Below, piece after piece: positions 24,568 through 34,065 of a stretch of 42,423 bases of DNA. The notes beneath the pieces were generated by a model. That model did not search any database. It saw only the letters and a program-made list of their open reading frames with translations, and was not told where the DNA came from. How positions within the stretch are numbered: position 1 is the first letter of the stretch; each line of letters begins with the position of its first letter. Source of the DNA: an uncultured Leptotrichia sp. GTDB lineage: Bacteria; Fusobacteriota; Fusobacteriia; Fusobacteriales; Leptotrichiaceae. Position numbers and translations under genes: made by a program. The stretch spans positions 1 to 42,423 of the forward strand of contig CALEXX010000050.1 in NCBI GenBank assembly GCA_937925095.1. The letters run 5' to 3'.

Positions 24568-25974
24568 CTATTTTTTTGAACCTTCTTCTTTCCTTTTTAA
24601 TTTTCTCAATTCAATATACAGGAAAATCAATAACACTATCGCAAACAGTAAATCTGTAAATGGCTGTGCATACCATACTCCATCCAATTTCCATATTCTT
24701 GAAAAGATTACCATAACAAGAAGAAATATTACGACTTGACGTAATAAATTCAGTATTACTGCATATCTTGGTCTTCCTGTAGACTGATAGTAGTTTGGTA
24801 TTATTATTCCCAATGAGGCAGGAATTACCAATGAAAAATAAATTCTTAAAGCTTTTATACCTTCGTAAAGACCTTCCACTGTACTTTTTTCATTGAAAAA
24901 TAGTATAAGTTCCCTAGGTATTAGCATTACTACAACCCAGAATATGGTAGCTGAAAAAAGTCCCATAGCAACTGCTATAAGAAGGGCTTTTTTCACTCTC
25001 CCGTAATTTTCCGCTCCATAGTTAAATCCAATTATAGGCTGTATTGCCTGTGCCACTGAATAGACAGTCATTGTCATTATCGGCAGATAGGAATTTATAA
25101 TTGTCATTACAGCAACTCCGTAAGTTCCTCCATTAGTTTCAACTATTTTATTTGTTACAAGTCCCACAAGTGAACTTGCCATCTGTAAAAGAAACGGAGA
25201 CATACCGATTGACAATATATCCTTTACTATTGGATACGATAATTTCATATTTTTTAATTTAAGTCTCAAAGAACTTGTTTCCTCCAGCTTATATCCAAAA
25301 AGATTAATTTTAATTGGAAACTTTCCTGCTATTATAAAATACATTACAAAAATTGTAGAAAGAATATTCCCAATCAAAGTGGCATAAGCTGTACCCTCAA
25401 TTCCCATATGTAAAACCATTACTGCAACATAATCAAGTATAATATTAGTTACTGCACCGACCATCATTGAAAACATTGCAACTCTTGGAGTTCCTGCAGC
25501 ATTTAAAACATTTGTAAGACCATAAGAGAAAAATAATGGGAGTATTGCATACATTATTATCTCAAGGTAGGTTTTTGCATAAGGCAATGTTTCTGCATTT
25601 GCTCCTGAATAAAGAAGAATAGTGTCAAGATTTAGCATCATCAGTATATAAAGAACTATACCGAGTATTGCAAATATTGTTATAGTGTTCCCCAATATTT
25701 TTTCAGCTTCTTCACCCTTTTTCTGACCAAGCCTTATTGATACCACCGCTCCTGATCCTACTCCTACAAGCATTGCAAATGCTATAAAAATCATAACTAT
25801 ATAAAAGGCTACTCCCGCCCCTGCAAGAGCTTTTTCACTTATTTTCCCAACAAAAAACCTGTCTACAATGTTATAGAGCACTACTACAACCGAACCGATA
25901 AACGTCGGTATAAAATATTTTATACAAAGCTTAAAAATCGAATCATCATTTAATTCATTGTGCTTTTTATCCAT
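24568..25974 (-). CDS. MATE family efflux transporter
   Basis: 468 residues with about twelve membrane segments in two related halves. The early stretch GSVVVVLYNIVDRFFVGKI and AGAGVAF are typical of MATE transporters, which export cationic drugs or metabolites using a sodium or proton gradient. It lies between lpxB and plsY with a gap of only ten bases to lpxB, so it is almost certainly co-transcribed with lipid genes. Whether it exports a lipid-linked compound or a drug cannot be told; MOP-superfamily relatives such as MurJ act as flippases. Confidence 0.88.
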   Translation of the reverse strand: MDKKHNELNDDSIFKLCIKYFIPTFIGSVVVVLYNIVDRFFVGKISEKALAGAGVAFYIVMIFIAFAMLVGVGSGAVVSIRLGQKKGEEAEKILGNTITIFAILGIVLYILMMLNLDTILLYSGANAETLPYAKTYLEIIMYAILPLFFSYGLTNVLNAAGTPRVAMFSMMVGAVTNIILDYVAVMVLHMGIEGTAYATLIGNILSTIFVMYFIIAGKFPIKINLFGYKLEETSSLRLKLKNMKLSYPIVKDILSIGMSPFLLQMASSLVGLVTNKIVETNGGTYGVAVMTIINSYLPIMTMTVYSVAQAIQPIIGFNYGAENYGRVKKALLIAVAMGLFSATIFWVVVMLIPRELILFFNEKSTVEGLYEGIKALRIYFSLVIPASLGIIIPNYYQSTGRPRYAVILNLLRQVVIFLLVMVIFSRIWKLDGVWYAQPFTDLLFAIVLLIFLYIELRKLKRKEEGSKK

Positions 25975-25984
25975 ATCTATTCCT

Positions 25985-27094
25985 TTAATTTTTATTTATT
26001 ATCTTTATTAAATATTCTGCCACTTTTGGTAATACCCCGCTATTTCCGAGTTTTTCCCTTTCCTTTTCCAGTCTTACAACCGTTTTTTCCTTATTTTTTT
26101 CCATTTTTTTACATTCTTCCAGCAACTTTTCCACTGTAAAATCTTCCTGCAGCAGCTCTGAAAATACCTCTTCCTTTGCATTTAAATTAGTTAATGAAAT
26201 ATACTTTATTTTCAATATTTTTCTTGCAATGAAGGCGTTTATAGATGATGTTTTATAAACTACTATTACAGGCAGTCCTGTCAGTGAAACTTCAAATGTT
26301 ACTGTACCTGAAGTTGCTATTGCATATTTGCATCTGTCACGTAATTCAGAAATTGAATCAAAACTTATTTCCAAATTTTCAATTTTAGATAAATCAATTT
26401 CTTCTATATATTTCAAATGGGACTTATCAGCAAATTTTACTATAAACTTTTCATTTTTCATTTCTTCTGATTTTACCAGCTTTATAATTTCAGGAAAAAA
26501 TTTTGTAATTTCCTGCCTTCTACTTCCTGGCAAAAGAAGTATTTTATTTCCTAGTTTTTCTGAAAATACATATTTATCAACTAGAGGATTTCCAAAATAC
26601 TTTACATCCATTCCAGTTTCTTTCTGTTTGCTATCAAAATATTCCTTTTCAAAAGGAAAAATAACAATCACATCATCAAATTTCATAAGCTTCTTTATAC
26701 GTTTTTTTCCCCATGCCCATACTTTTGGCGGTATATAGTATATTGTTCTTACATCTGGAAGATTTTTCTTTATGAGTTCAAAAAATCTTAGGTTAAATCC
26801 TCCAAAGTCCACAAAAATAACAGTTTTAATATCATTTTCCCTAATATAATCCAGATATTCTTCTGCCTTCTGTTTAAAATATTTATATTTTTTCAGAGCT
26901 TCCACAAATCCCATAATGTCATTGTCCTTTATGTGATTTATTTTTATTGCACCTGCATTTATTGAATTATCTCCAACTACTCCATAAAATTCAAGATTTG
27001 GATCCTGTTTTTTCATTTCTTCGATGATATATGATAAATGAAGGTCTCCAGACATTTCTCCGCATGAAACAAATATTTTCTTTTTATTTTTCAT
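25985..27094 (-). CDS. lpxB: Lipid-A-disaccharide synthase
   Basis: 369 residues. It joins UDP-2,3-diacylglucosamine and lipid X to form the lipid A disaccharide at the inner membrane. The N-terminal FVSCGEMSGDLH (8-19) is the family signature, a variant of the usual SGExSGDxxG; RTIYYIPPKVWAWGKKRIKK and LLLPGSRRQEI are the nucleotide-sugar-binding parts of its GT19 fold. It is part of a lpxA, lpxI, lpxB run and precedes the MATE gene by ten bases. Confidence 0.94.
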   Translation of the reverse strand: MKNKKKIFVSCGEMSGDLHLSYIIEEMKKQDPNLEFYGVVGDNSINAGAIKINHIKDNDIMGFVEALKKYKYFKQKAEEYLDYIRENDIKTVIFVDFGGFNLRFFELIKKNLPDVRTIYYIPPKVWAWGKKRIKKLMKFDDVIVIFPFEKEYFDSKQKETGMDVKYFGNPLVDKYVFSEKLGNKILLLPGSRRQEITKFFPEIIKLVKSEEMKNEKFIVKFADKSHLKYIEEIDLSKIENLEISFDSISELRDRCKYAIATSGTVTFEVSLTGLPVIVVYKTSSINAFIARKILKIKYISLTNLNAKEEVFSELLQEDFTVEKLLEECKKMEKNKEKTVVRLEKEREKLGNSGVLPKVAEYLIKIINKN

Positions 27095-27123
27095 TTATAT
27101 TCCTTTATTTTCTCATAATTTTA

Positions 27124-27933
27124 TTAATCGTTTATTTTTATTCCTTTTATAAATATTTTGTTTTTGTTTGCAAACTCTACAACTTCCTTCTGATCTATGA
27201 AAAGCATCTTCTCAGCTTCGGCAATTATACCTCTTCCATTTATTTCCACCACTTTTTTTACTGTCTCCAGCCCTATTGTTGGAATATCTATCCTGTAATC
27301 CTGCTCTCTTCTGGCAGTTTTTACAACAATACAGTTTTTTCCTGCAAGCTCCCCACCACGTAAAATAGCTTTGTCAGTTCCTTCTATTCCTTCAAGTGCA
27401 ACAACTGATTCATCCTTTACGACAACCGTCTGTCCTGCATCAATATCTGTAAGCATTCTTGCCGCTTCTATGCCTATCTCGATTGTTTTTTCCTCATTTT
27501 TTGACGGACTGTTTTTTGTGTAGTTTTCATTTTTCACCATATATTCATCAAACAGATAGTTCTGAGGTAAAACTGTTATTCCTTCACCTTCAATATAATC
27601 AATTATTGCTTTTAATATATTCTTGTCTTTTTTATTTCTGGCTGAAAATAGTATTTTTGTAGCAGTAAAATCAAATTTTAAGTTGGAAAAAATAAGATCC
27701 TTTTCAACTTTTCCAAGCATAACAAGACGGGAAATGTTATTTTTCTTAAAATAAGAAATTATCTTTCCCGGTTGTGCTATACTATATTTTGCCGAATTAA
27801 CATGTTTTTTGACAGATTCTTCAACACTGTCAAATAAATAGACGGAAACAGGTTCTATATCCTGCCGAATACATTGTTCTATAAACATTTCAGGTAATTT
27901 ACCGTTTCCTGCTATAAGTCCAATTCTATCCAT
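27124..27933 (-). CDS. lpxI: UDP-2,3-diacylglucosamine pyrophosphatase, LpxI type
   Basis: 269 residues. It cleaves UDP-2,3-diacylglucosamine to lipid X and UMP, the step between LpxA/C/D and LpxB. The N-terminal GLIAGNGKLPEMF (about 5-17) and the C-terminal TDIDAGQTVVVKD and EGTDKAILRGG belong to the LpxI family, which replaces LpxH in organisms lacking it. It abuts lpxA directly (the start follows the lpxA stop) and precedes lpxB, which consumes its product. Confidence 0.92.
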   Translation of the reverse strand: MDRIGLIAGNGKLPEMFIEQCIRQDIEPVSVYLFDSVEESVKKHVNSAKYSIAQPGKIISYFKKNNISRLVMLGKVEKDLIFSNLKFDFTATKILFSARNKKDKNILKAIIDYIEGEGITVLPQNYLFDEYMVKNENYTKNSPSKNEEKTIEIGIEAARMLTDIDAGQTVVVKDESVVALEGIEGTDKAILRGGELAGKNCIVVKTARREQDYRIDIPTIGLETVKKVVEINGRGIIAEAEKMLFIDQKEVVEFANKNKIFIKGIKIND

Positions 27934-28713
27934 TTATCTCGTTATACCTCTTTTACTTTTTCTTATAAATTCTACAACTTTCATTGCTTCATCAAAATGG
28001 CTGTAATCTCTTTCAAGTATCTGTAATGCTTCTTCCAGCTTTAATTTTTTCTTGAAAATTATTTTATATACTTCCCTTAAAGTTTTTATCTGTTCTTCAG
28101 AAAAACCTCTTCTTTGAAGGCCAACAATATTTATATATACTGCTCTTGCCTTATTTCCTTCAGAAAGCATGTACGGAACAACATCCTGAGTTACTGCGGA
28201 ACATCCTCCTATCATTGCGTGTCTTCCCACTCTTGTAAACTGGTGAACTGCAGTAAGTCCTCCAACAACAGCATAATCTTCAACTTCAACATGGCCTGCA
28301 AAAGTTGCCGCATTTGCAAGAACGCAGTTATCACCAATAATACAGTCATGTGCTATATGTACATATGCCATTATTAGACAGTTATTACCAATTCTAGTTT
28401 CGTATTTGTCATCAGTTCCCCTATGAATTGTAACAAACTCTCTTATTTTATTGTTATTTCCTATTACTGTCCTTGTTTTTTCACCTTTAAATTTTAAATC
28501 CTGAGGGACTTTTCCTATAGATGCAAAAGAAAATATATAGTTATTTTCTCCTATTATTGTTTCCCCTTCTATTACTACGTGAGATTCCACAGTAGTTCCA
28601 TTTCCTATTACAACTTCCGGTCCTATTATCGAATAAGGTCCTACTGTTATATTTTCTCCAAGTTTAGCTTCTTCAGCTATTATTGCAGTTGGGTGAATGT
28701 TATTTGTACTCAT
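27934..28713 (-). CDS. lpxA: UDP-N-acetylglucosamine acyltransferase
   Basis: 259 residues. It moves a 3-hydroxyacyl chain from ACP to UDP-GlcNAc, the first step of lipid A synthesis. Hexapeptide repeats (beta helix) fill about 5-190, with the catalytic His at 122 in MAYVHIAHDC, matching E. coli His125. The C-terminal helices bind ACP. The open frame starts at 28719, but AGAGG is one base from that ATG and seven from the ATG at 28713 (MSTNNIHPTA), so the latter is preferred. Confidence 0.95.
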   Translation of the reverse strand: MSTNNIHPTAIIAEEAKLGENITVGPYSIIGPEVVIGNGTTVESHVVIEGETIIGENNYIFSFASIGKVPQDLKFKGEKTRTVIGNNNKIREFVTIHRGTDDKYETRIGNNCLIMAYVHIAHDCIIGDNCVLANAATFAGHVEVEDYAVVGGLTAVHQFTRVGRHAMIGGCSAVTQDVVPYMLSEGNKARAVYINIVGLQRRGFSEEQIKTLREVYKIIFKKKLKLEEALQILERDYSHFDEAMKVVEFIRKSKRGITR

Positions 28714-28747
28714 TGTCATACCTCTTTATATTATTTTATTGTATTAA

Positions 28748-29173
28748 TTATAACTCCTGTATTGCAAATTTTAAATCTGCTTCACATGCAACCGCACCAT
28801 CAACGGTACATTTCCCTTTTGCAACTATAACATTTCTTTTTACTTTTATTTTTTCAACTTCTATTCTAAGCTGATCCCCTGGAACAACACCTCTTCTAAA
28901 TTTACAATTATCTATCGACATAAATAAAGGTATTTTCCCTGGTTCTAGCATAAGCAATCCTACCGCCTGAGCCATAGCTTCTACTTGTAAAACTCCTGGC
29001 ATAACAGGTTTCCCTGGAAAATGTCCATTAAAAAATTCTTCATTCATAGTTACATTTTTTATTGCGACTAAAGAGTCTGTCCCATTTTTTTCTATTACTC
29101 TATCCACTAATAAAAAAGGGTATCTGTGTGGTAATATTTTCATTATATCTTCTATTGTCATAACTGGTTCCAT
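28748..29173 (-). CDS. fabZ: 3-hydroxyacyl-ACP dehydratase
   Basis: 141 residues. It dehydrates 3-hydroxyacyl-ACP in fatty-acid elongation and competes with LpxA for the 3-hydroxyacyl-ACP pool. Hot-dog fold; HRYPFLLVDRV at 16-26, catalytic His51 in NGHFPGKPVMPG and Glu65 in QVEAMAQ. AGGAGG lies ten bases before the ATG. It starts the fabZ-lpxA-lpxI-lpxB run and has a good promoter at 29220-29249. Confidence 0.96.
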   Translation of the reverse strand: MEPVMTIEDIMKILPHRYPFLLVDRVIEKNGTDSLVAIKNVTMNEEFFNGHFPGKPVMPGVLQVEAMAQAVGLLMLEPGKIPLFMSIDNCKFRRGVVPGDQLRIEVEKIKVKRNVIVAKGKCTVDGAVACEADLKFAIQEL

Positions 29174-29219
29174 ACTTATTTTTCCTCCTAAAATTTTATA
29201 TATAAATCGTTATTATCGT

Positions 29220-29249
29220 ATTATAAACTTTATCCCCTATAAAAGTCAA
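29220..29249 (-). promoter_or_regulatory. Promoter of the fabZ-lpx unit
   Basis: On the - strand: TTGACT at 29249-29244, an 18-base spacer and TATAAT at 29225-29220. It lies between lpxC and fabZ, so the lipid A genes after lpxC have their own start. Confidence 0.75.
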
Positions 29250-29374
29250 TAACCTATTTGTTATCTTTTATTACAACTTTTTACTTAATAACGTTTTATT
29301 TCCCAACTTTCCATAGTTTTTATCATTATTAATAAACAACTAGTGTTATTATAAAAAACAAATTTGAAATAAAA

Positions 29375-30232
29375 TTATTTTAAATATTTTTCAGCAATAA
29401 GTGCTGTAAGTTTTGCATTTACAAAATGGCCTGCCTTTATGGCTATTACATGTGCCTTTAATGGTCTTCCCAAAACATAAAGATCTCCTATTATATCAAG
29501 TATTTTATGTCTTACAAATTCATCCGGATATCTAAGTCCTTCAGGATTTAAAGGACCATCTTTTCCTACAACTATTGCATTTTCCAAGCTTCCTCCAAGA
29601 GCCAGATTGTTTTTTTTCAAAAAATCTATTTCATAATCAAATGCAAATGTTCTGCATCTTGAAATTTTTTCAATATATTCTTCAGGATTTACATTTATTT
29701 CAAAATACTGTGATTTTAAGAAACTATGGTTAAAATCTATCGTATATGATATTTTAAATCCGTCATAAGGCAAAGCCAAAACATGCTTCCCATCTTTTTC
29801 CTGAGTAAATATTATCGGTTCTGTTATTACCACAGGTTCTATTTCACTTTCCAATTCTTTTATTCCAGCTTCTTTAAGCTTTTCCATAAACTGTATGGAG
29901 CTTCCGTCAAGTATTGGAAGTTCATTTCCATTTATCTCTACAAGAATATCAGTAATTCCTGAAACTGAAAGAGAAGACATAAAATGCTCTATTGTATGTA
30001 CTTTTACATCTGCTTCATTTTTTATATTTGTTCCTCTTTCCAGATCAAACAGATTTTTATAATCAACTTTTATAATATTATCTTTATCTGTAATGTCTAC
30101 TCTTTTAAAAATTATTCCTCTTCCTACTTCACTGTCATCTTCATTAGGTTTTAAAGTAAGGTTTATATTTTCTCCTTTATGAAGACCTATTCCGGATAGG
30201 GAAACTTCTTTTTCTATTGTTCTTCGCTTCAT
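29375..30232 (-). CDS. lpxC: UDP-3-O-acyl-N-acetylglucosamine deacetylase
   Basis: 285 residues. A zinc enzyme that makes the committed step of lipid A synthesis by removing the acetyl group. Zinc ligands His79 (VHTIEHF), His242 and Asp246 (RHKILDIIGD); catalytic His269 (KAGHF). The open frame begins at 30280, but GGAGG seven bases before the ATG at 30232 (MKRRTIEKEVSLSGIGLH) marks the start. It lies 75 bases after pcrA, likely in one unit with it. Confidence 0.95.
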   Translation of the reverse strand: MKRRTIEKEVSLSGIGLHKGENINLTLKPNEDDSEVGRGIIFKRVDITDKDNIIKVDYKNLFDLERGTNIKNEADVKVHTIEHFMSSLSVSGITDILVEINGNELPILDGSSIQFMEKLKEAGIKELESEIEPVVITEPIIFTQEKDGKHVLALPYDGFKISYTIDFNHSFLKSQYFEINVNPEEYIEKISRCRTFAFDYEIDFLKKNNLALGGSLENAIVVGKDGPLNPEGLRYPDEFVRHKILDIIGDLYVLGRPLKAHVIAIKAGHFVNAKLTALIAEKYLK

Positions 30233-30306
30233 AGACTTTCCTCCATTTCTTTTTATTTCCTGAAATGAATCCAATTTCAATATTTATCTTTCATAAATAT
30301 TGAAAA

Positions 30307-32505
30307 TTATCCCTTCAGAAGTTTTTCCGCAAGTATTAATGCTATTTTCTTCTCTCCTGTCATAAAATCAATCAGCAGGCTTTTTTCATCTACCTTTTTT
30401 ATTTTTCCTTTTCCAAACTTAATATGATTTACAACATCTCCAACTTTGTATTTAGATTTCTCTTTATTTTTCAGTTCTGAAGTTCTCACCGATTTCAGTG
30501 AAAAAGGATTAAAATTCTCTATTTTTCTTTTTGGTTCCTGATTAAAGAGAATTGTTGTTCCTGTTTTTTTACTTAACTTGTCATTTTTTTCTGATAAATA
30601 ATCAAGATTTCCCTGTTTCATTTCGCCAATAAATCTTGAAGGTCTTATCATATAGTTCATTTGTCCCCATACCATTCTTTCTGAAACATGGGAAAGATAA
30701 AGTTCTTTTTTTGCCCTCGTTACAGCAACATAACAAAGTCTTCTTTCTTCTTCAATTTCATCTTCAGAAGTATCAAAATTACATGAAGGGAAAAGTCCGT
30801 CTTCCATTCCGGCAATAAATACATAATCAAATTCAAGTCCTTTTGAACTGTGAATTGTCATCAGTTTTATAAAATTCTCATCCTCTTCAATGGAATCAGA
30901 TGAAGAAGTAAGTGAAACCATATCAAGATATTCACTTAAAGACATTCCGGGATTCTGTTTTTCAGATTCTGTTATACTGTTTAACAGTTCTTCAATATTT
31001 TTTACCCTGTCTTCCTTGTTATCTTCTATTGAATCTATATACTTTGTCTGTATAAGTACTTCATCAAATACTTCTTTTACTGAAAGTTCATCAAGCTTTT
31101 CATATATCCCATGCATCATTTTATAAAAGCTTTTTATAGCTTCCTTGACAGCTGTCCTCAATCCTGGAATTTCATCAATATATTTTGTTGCTTCCAGCAT
31201 TGAAATTCCCTTTTCATTTGCAAGTTGAGCTATTTTTTCAAGTGTTTTGTCTCCTATTGCCCTTTTTGGAACATTTATTATTCTATAAAAATTATGATTA
31301 TCATTAGGATTATTTAGGAGATTCATATATGCAAGTATATCCTTTATTTCTTTTCTCTGAAAGAACTGCATTCCACCATAAATTTTATAAGGAACCTTTG
31401 CCGCTAAAAGTTTTTCCTCCAGTACACGTGACTGGGAGTTTGTTCTATACAGTATTGTCATATCCTTATACTGTTTTCCATCTTTAGCCTTGGCTTTTAT
31501 TTCATTCACAATAAATTCTGCTTCATCATAAACGGTAGGAGCATTGAAAACTTTTATTTTTTCACCTTTTTCTCCATTAGTCCAAAGTTTTTTCCCTTTT
31601 GAACTTTTATTGTTTTTTATAAGTTCATTTGCTGTGTCAAGAATCGTTTTGGTAGATCTGTAATTTTGCTCCAATTTTGCTACAAAGGCATTTTTATAAT
31701 CTCTTTCAAAATTCAGTATATTATTTATATTTGCACCTCTGAAGGCATATATACTCTGATCTTCATCTCCTACAACACATATATTTTTATATTTTTCTGC
31801 AATTTTACTTATTATTTCATACTGGATATCATTTGTATCCTGATACTCATCTACAACTATATATTTATATCTATTCTGAACTCTTTCAAGAACATATGAA
31901 TCTTCCAGAAGCCTTTTTGCATTAAGAAGGAGATCTGAAAAATCCATGGCATTATTAGCCTTCAATGTTTCATCATATTTCTTGTAAATATCCCTGAAAA
32001 TTCTATTTGAATAGATTCTTGTATCAACTTGTTCTTCAAGTTCTTCTATTCCTATTCCCTGTTCTTTAAGTTTACTGATTCTGTTTGCAATTTTTGCAGG
32101 GGATACTTCATCATTTTTTATATTCAGTTCCTTTTTTATCTTGGTAATAATTGATTTCTGATCATCCACATCATAAATATTAAAATTTCTTCCGTACCCT
32201 ATTCTATCAGAATATGTTTTTAAAAGTCTCACTGAAAATGAATGGAATGTTGATACTACAAGGTCATTTGCCTCTGGTCCTATTAATGCCTCTGCCCTTT
32301 CCTTCATTTCCTTAGCCGCCTTATTCGTAAATGTAAGGGCCATTATATTTAGCGGAGAAATTCCTTTTTCCTTTATCATATGAGCTATTCTATATGTAAC
32401 TGTTCTTGTCTTTCCGCTTCCAGCTCCAGCCAGTATTAATACAGGTCCGTCGATTTTTTCAGCTGCTTTTCTTTGTTCTTCATTTAGTTCATCTAAAATA
32501 CTCAT
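30307..32505 (-). CDS. pcrA: ATP-dependent DNA helicase PcrA/UvrD
   Basis: 732 residues. A superfamily 1A 3'-to-5' helicase for repair, replication restart and removal of recombination proteins. Walker A AGAGSGKTRT at 26-35; DEYQDTN and GDEDQSIYAFRGA for motif II and III; QNYRST for motif IV; VAVTRAKKELYLSH near the C-terminus for motif VI. The C-terminal 40 residues (KYKVGDVVNHIKFGKGKIKK) form the Tudor-like end typical of PcrA. AAGGAAGGG lies before the ATG. It is upstream of lpxC. Confidence 0.95.
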   Translation of the reverse strand: MSILDELNEEQRKAAEKIDGPVLILAGAGSGKTRTVTYRIAHMIKEKGISPLNIMALTFTNKAAKEMKERAEALIGPEANDLVVSTFHSFSVRLLKTYSDRIGYGRNFNIYDVDDQKSIITKIKKELNIKNDEVSPAKIANRISKLKEQGIGIEELEEQVDTRIYSNRIFRDIYKKYDETLKANNAMDFSDLLLNAKRLLEDSYVLERVQNRYKYIVVDEYQDTNDIQYEIISKIAEKYKNICVVGDEDQSIYAFRGANINNILNFERDYKNAFVAKLEQNYRSTKTILDTANELIKNNKSSKGKKLWTNGEKGEKIKVFNAPTVYDEAEFIVNEIKAKAKDGKQYKDMTILYRTNSQSRVLEEKLLAAKVPYKIYGGMQFFQRKEIKDILAYMNLLNNPNDNHNFYRIINVPKRAIGDKTLEKIAQLANEKGISMLEATKYIDEIPGLRTAVKEAIKSFYKMMHGIYEKLDELSVKEVFDEVLIQTKYIDSIEDNKEDRVKNIEELLNSITESEKQNPGMSLSEYLDMVSLTSSSDSIEEDENFIKLMTIHSSKGLEFDYVFIAGMEDGLFPSCNFDTSEDEIEEERRLCYVAVTRAKKELYLSHVSERMVWGQMNYMIRPSRFIGEMKQGNLDYLSEKNDKLSKKTGTTILFNQEPKRKIENFNPFSLKSVRTSELKNKEKSKYKVGDVVNHIKFGKGKIKKVDEKSLLIDFMTGEKKIALILAEKLLKG

Positions 32506-32584
32506 TTTTCCCTTCCTTTACTATTAATAATTTAGTTTATCATATGTTCTCATACTCATTTTTTGTGCATTTTCTTACATTTAA

Positions 32585-32613
32585 ATTATACCACAATTTA
32601 TAGATTTTGTCTT
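32585..32613 (-). promoter_or_regulatory. Promoter of pcrA-lpxC
   Basis: On the - strand: AAGACA at 32613-32608, a 17-base spacer and TATAAT at 32590-32585 with extended -10 TGG. The leader is about 75 bases. Confidence 0.6.
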
Positions 32614-32691
32614 TAAATATTTAGAATTAAAACTTAATTGCATAATTTTTATTCACTTCAAAATTTTTCTGCTTCAAACCTCTATTTTATG

Positions 32692-32720
32692 TTGCATTTT
32701 CATTTAAAAAGATGTAAAAT
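32692..32720 (+). promoter_or_regulatory. Promoter of the CapA-like gene
   Basis: TTGCAT at 32692-32697, a 17-base spacer and TAAAAT at 32715-32720, with the ATG at 32754 after AAAGGAG. Confidence 0.6.
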
Positions 32721-32753
32721 TGCTTGATTATATTTATATTATAAAGGAGCTTT

Positions 32754-33896
32754 ATGAAAAAGTTTAAGTTTATTATTTTAATAGTTCTGATATTAGCATT
32801 CTTTTCCTGCGATAACACTTATTTTGGAAAAAAAGAAGCTGAATCAGACATAAATTCTAAAAAAGAAAATACAGAAACTACTGTTGCAAATTCTACTGAA
32901 ACTGAAAAATTAGAAGATAAAAAAATTACTGTTATAGCGGTTGGGGATATTATGCTTGGAAGTAACTATCCTTCCAAAACTCTTCTCCCAAAAAATGATT
33001 ACAATATATTGACAGATACAGAAAAAATACTACAGAATGCTGACCTTACTGTTGGAAATCTTGAAGGAACTCTTTTTGATGAAGGAGGAATCCCAAAAAG
33101 CTGTTCAGACATTTCTGTATGTTATGTTTTCAGAACTCCTTCAAAATATGGTAAATACCTTAAGGACGCAGGATTTGACTATTTAAGCATTGCAAATAAT
33201 CATTCCAATGACTTTGGCAATGAAGGAATTAACAAAACAATGAAAAACCTTGATGAATTGGGTATAAAATATTCTGGAATCAAAGAAACTGTTGAAACAG
33301 CTACACTTGAAAAAGATGGTTTAAAATACGGTTTTGTCTCTTTTGCTCCACAATCTAAAACTGTAAGTCTTCATGACTATAAACATGCAACTGAGCTAAT
33401 AAAATCTCTTAAAAACAAAGTTAACATTGTTGTAGTCATGTTTCATGGAGGAGCTGAAGGAAATGGAAAAGAACACATTACCAGGCAAACTGAAATGTTC
33501 TTTGGAGAAAATAGAGGAAATGTATTTAAATTTGCAAGAATGGCTGTAGATGCCGGAGCTGATATAATTTTTGGCCAAGGTCCCCATGTCACTCGTGGAA
33601 TTGAATTATACAAAAATAAATTTATTTCCTACAGTGCCGGAAATTTTGCCACATATGGAAAATTTAATTTGAAAGGTAAAAGTGGTATTGCCCCAATTTT
33701 TAAAATAACCGTTGATTCTAAAGGAAATTTCATTGAAGGAGAAATTATACCAGTTAAACAGACTAAAGGAACATTTGGTCCTTTTGTTGATGAAAATAAA
33801 GCCGTAATTAAAGAGATAATTTCCCTTAATAAAAGTGATTTCCCGGAAGGAAATGGTCTTTCTGTAAGTGAAGAAGGGAAAATTGAAAAGAAATAG
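32754..33896 (+). CDS. CapA-like metallophosphatase-fold lipoprotein
   Basis: 380 residues. A lipoprotein signal ends in FFSC with Cys at 19; a low-complexity Glu/Thr/Lys linker runs to about 55. The rest is a PGA_cap/CapA domain of calcineurin-like phosphoesterase fold: VGDIMLG at 63-69, VGNLEGTLFDEGG, IANNHSNDFGNEG, VVMFHGGAE, DIIFGQGPHVTRGIELY and FISYSAGNFATYGKF. The family includes CapA of poly-gamma-glutamate capsule synthesis, but many members stand alone, and no capB/C/D genes lie here, so the substrate is unknown. It is alone between a promoter and a hairpin. Confidence 0.88.
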   Translation: MKKFKFIILIVLILAFFSCDNTYFGKKEAESDINSKKENTETTVANSTETEKLEDKKITVIAVGDIMLGSNYPSKTLLPKNDYNILTDTEKILQNADLTVGNLEGTLFDEGGIPKSCSDISVCYVFRTPSKYGKYLKDAGFDYLSIANNHSNDFGNEGINKTMKNLDELGIKYSGIKETVETATLEKDGLKYGFVSFAPQSKTVSLHDYKHATELIKSLKNKVNIVVVMFHGGAEGNGKEHITRQTEMFFGENRGNVFKFARMAVDAGADIIFGQGPHVTRGIELYKNKFISYSAGNFATYGKFNLKGKSGIAPIFKITVDSKGNFIEGEIIPVKQTKGTFGPFVDENKAVIKEIISLNKSDFPEGNGLSVSEEGKIEKK

Positions 33897-33911
33897 AATT
33901 CTAAATTGCGT

Positions 33912-34065
33912 AAAAACTATATTTCGAGTTATTTAAAATTTTACAATTTAAAATAGGAAATGAATTCAGAAAAAATCTGCAACCTTTAGGCAAATTTTGA
34001 TTTATTCTTTATGAATAACTATTTTATATGAGTAACATTCTAATAAATGTAGAAATATAGTTTTT
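33912..34065. repeat. Long inverted repeat between capA-like gene and yaaA
   Basis: AAAAACTATATTTC at 33912-33925 and its perfect complement at 34052-34065 enclose 126 AT-rich bases with weaker inner pairings. The arms are nearly the same as those at 4189 and resemble those at 12344. It lies between convergent genes and the right arm runs into the yaaA stop, so it may terminate both. Confidence 0.6.

Noticed and set aside
26328..26738. 136-codon open frame on the + strand
   Set aside because: Antisense to lpxB, without a ribosome site or recognisable motif; a shadow of the real gene.
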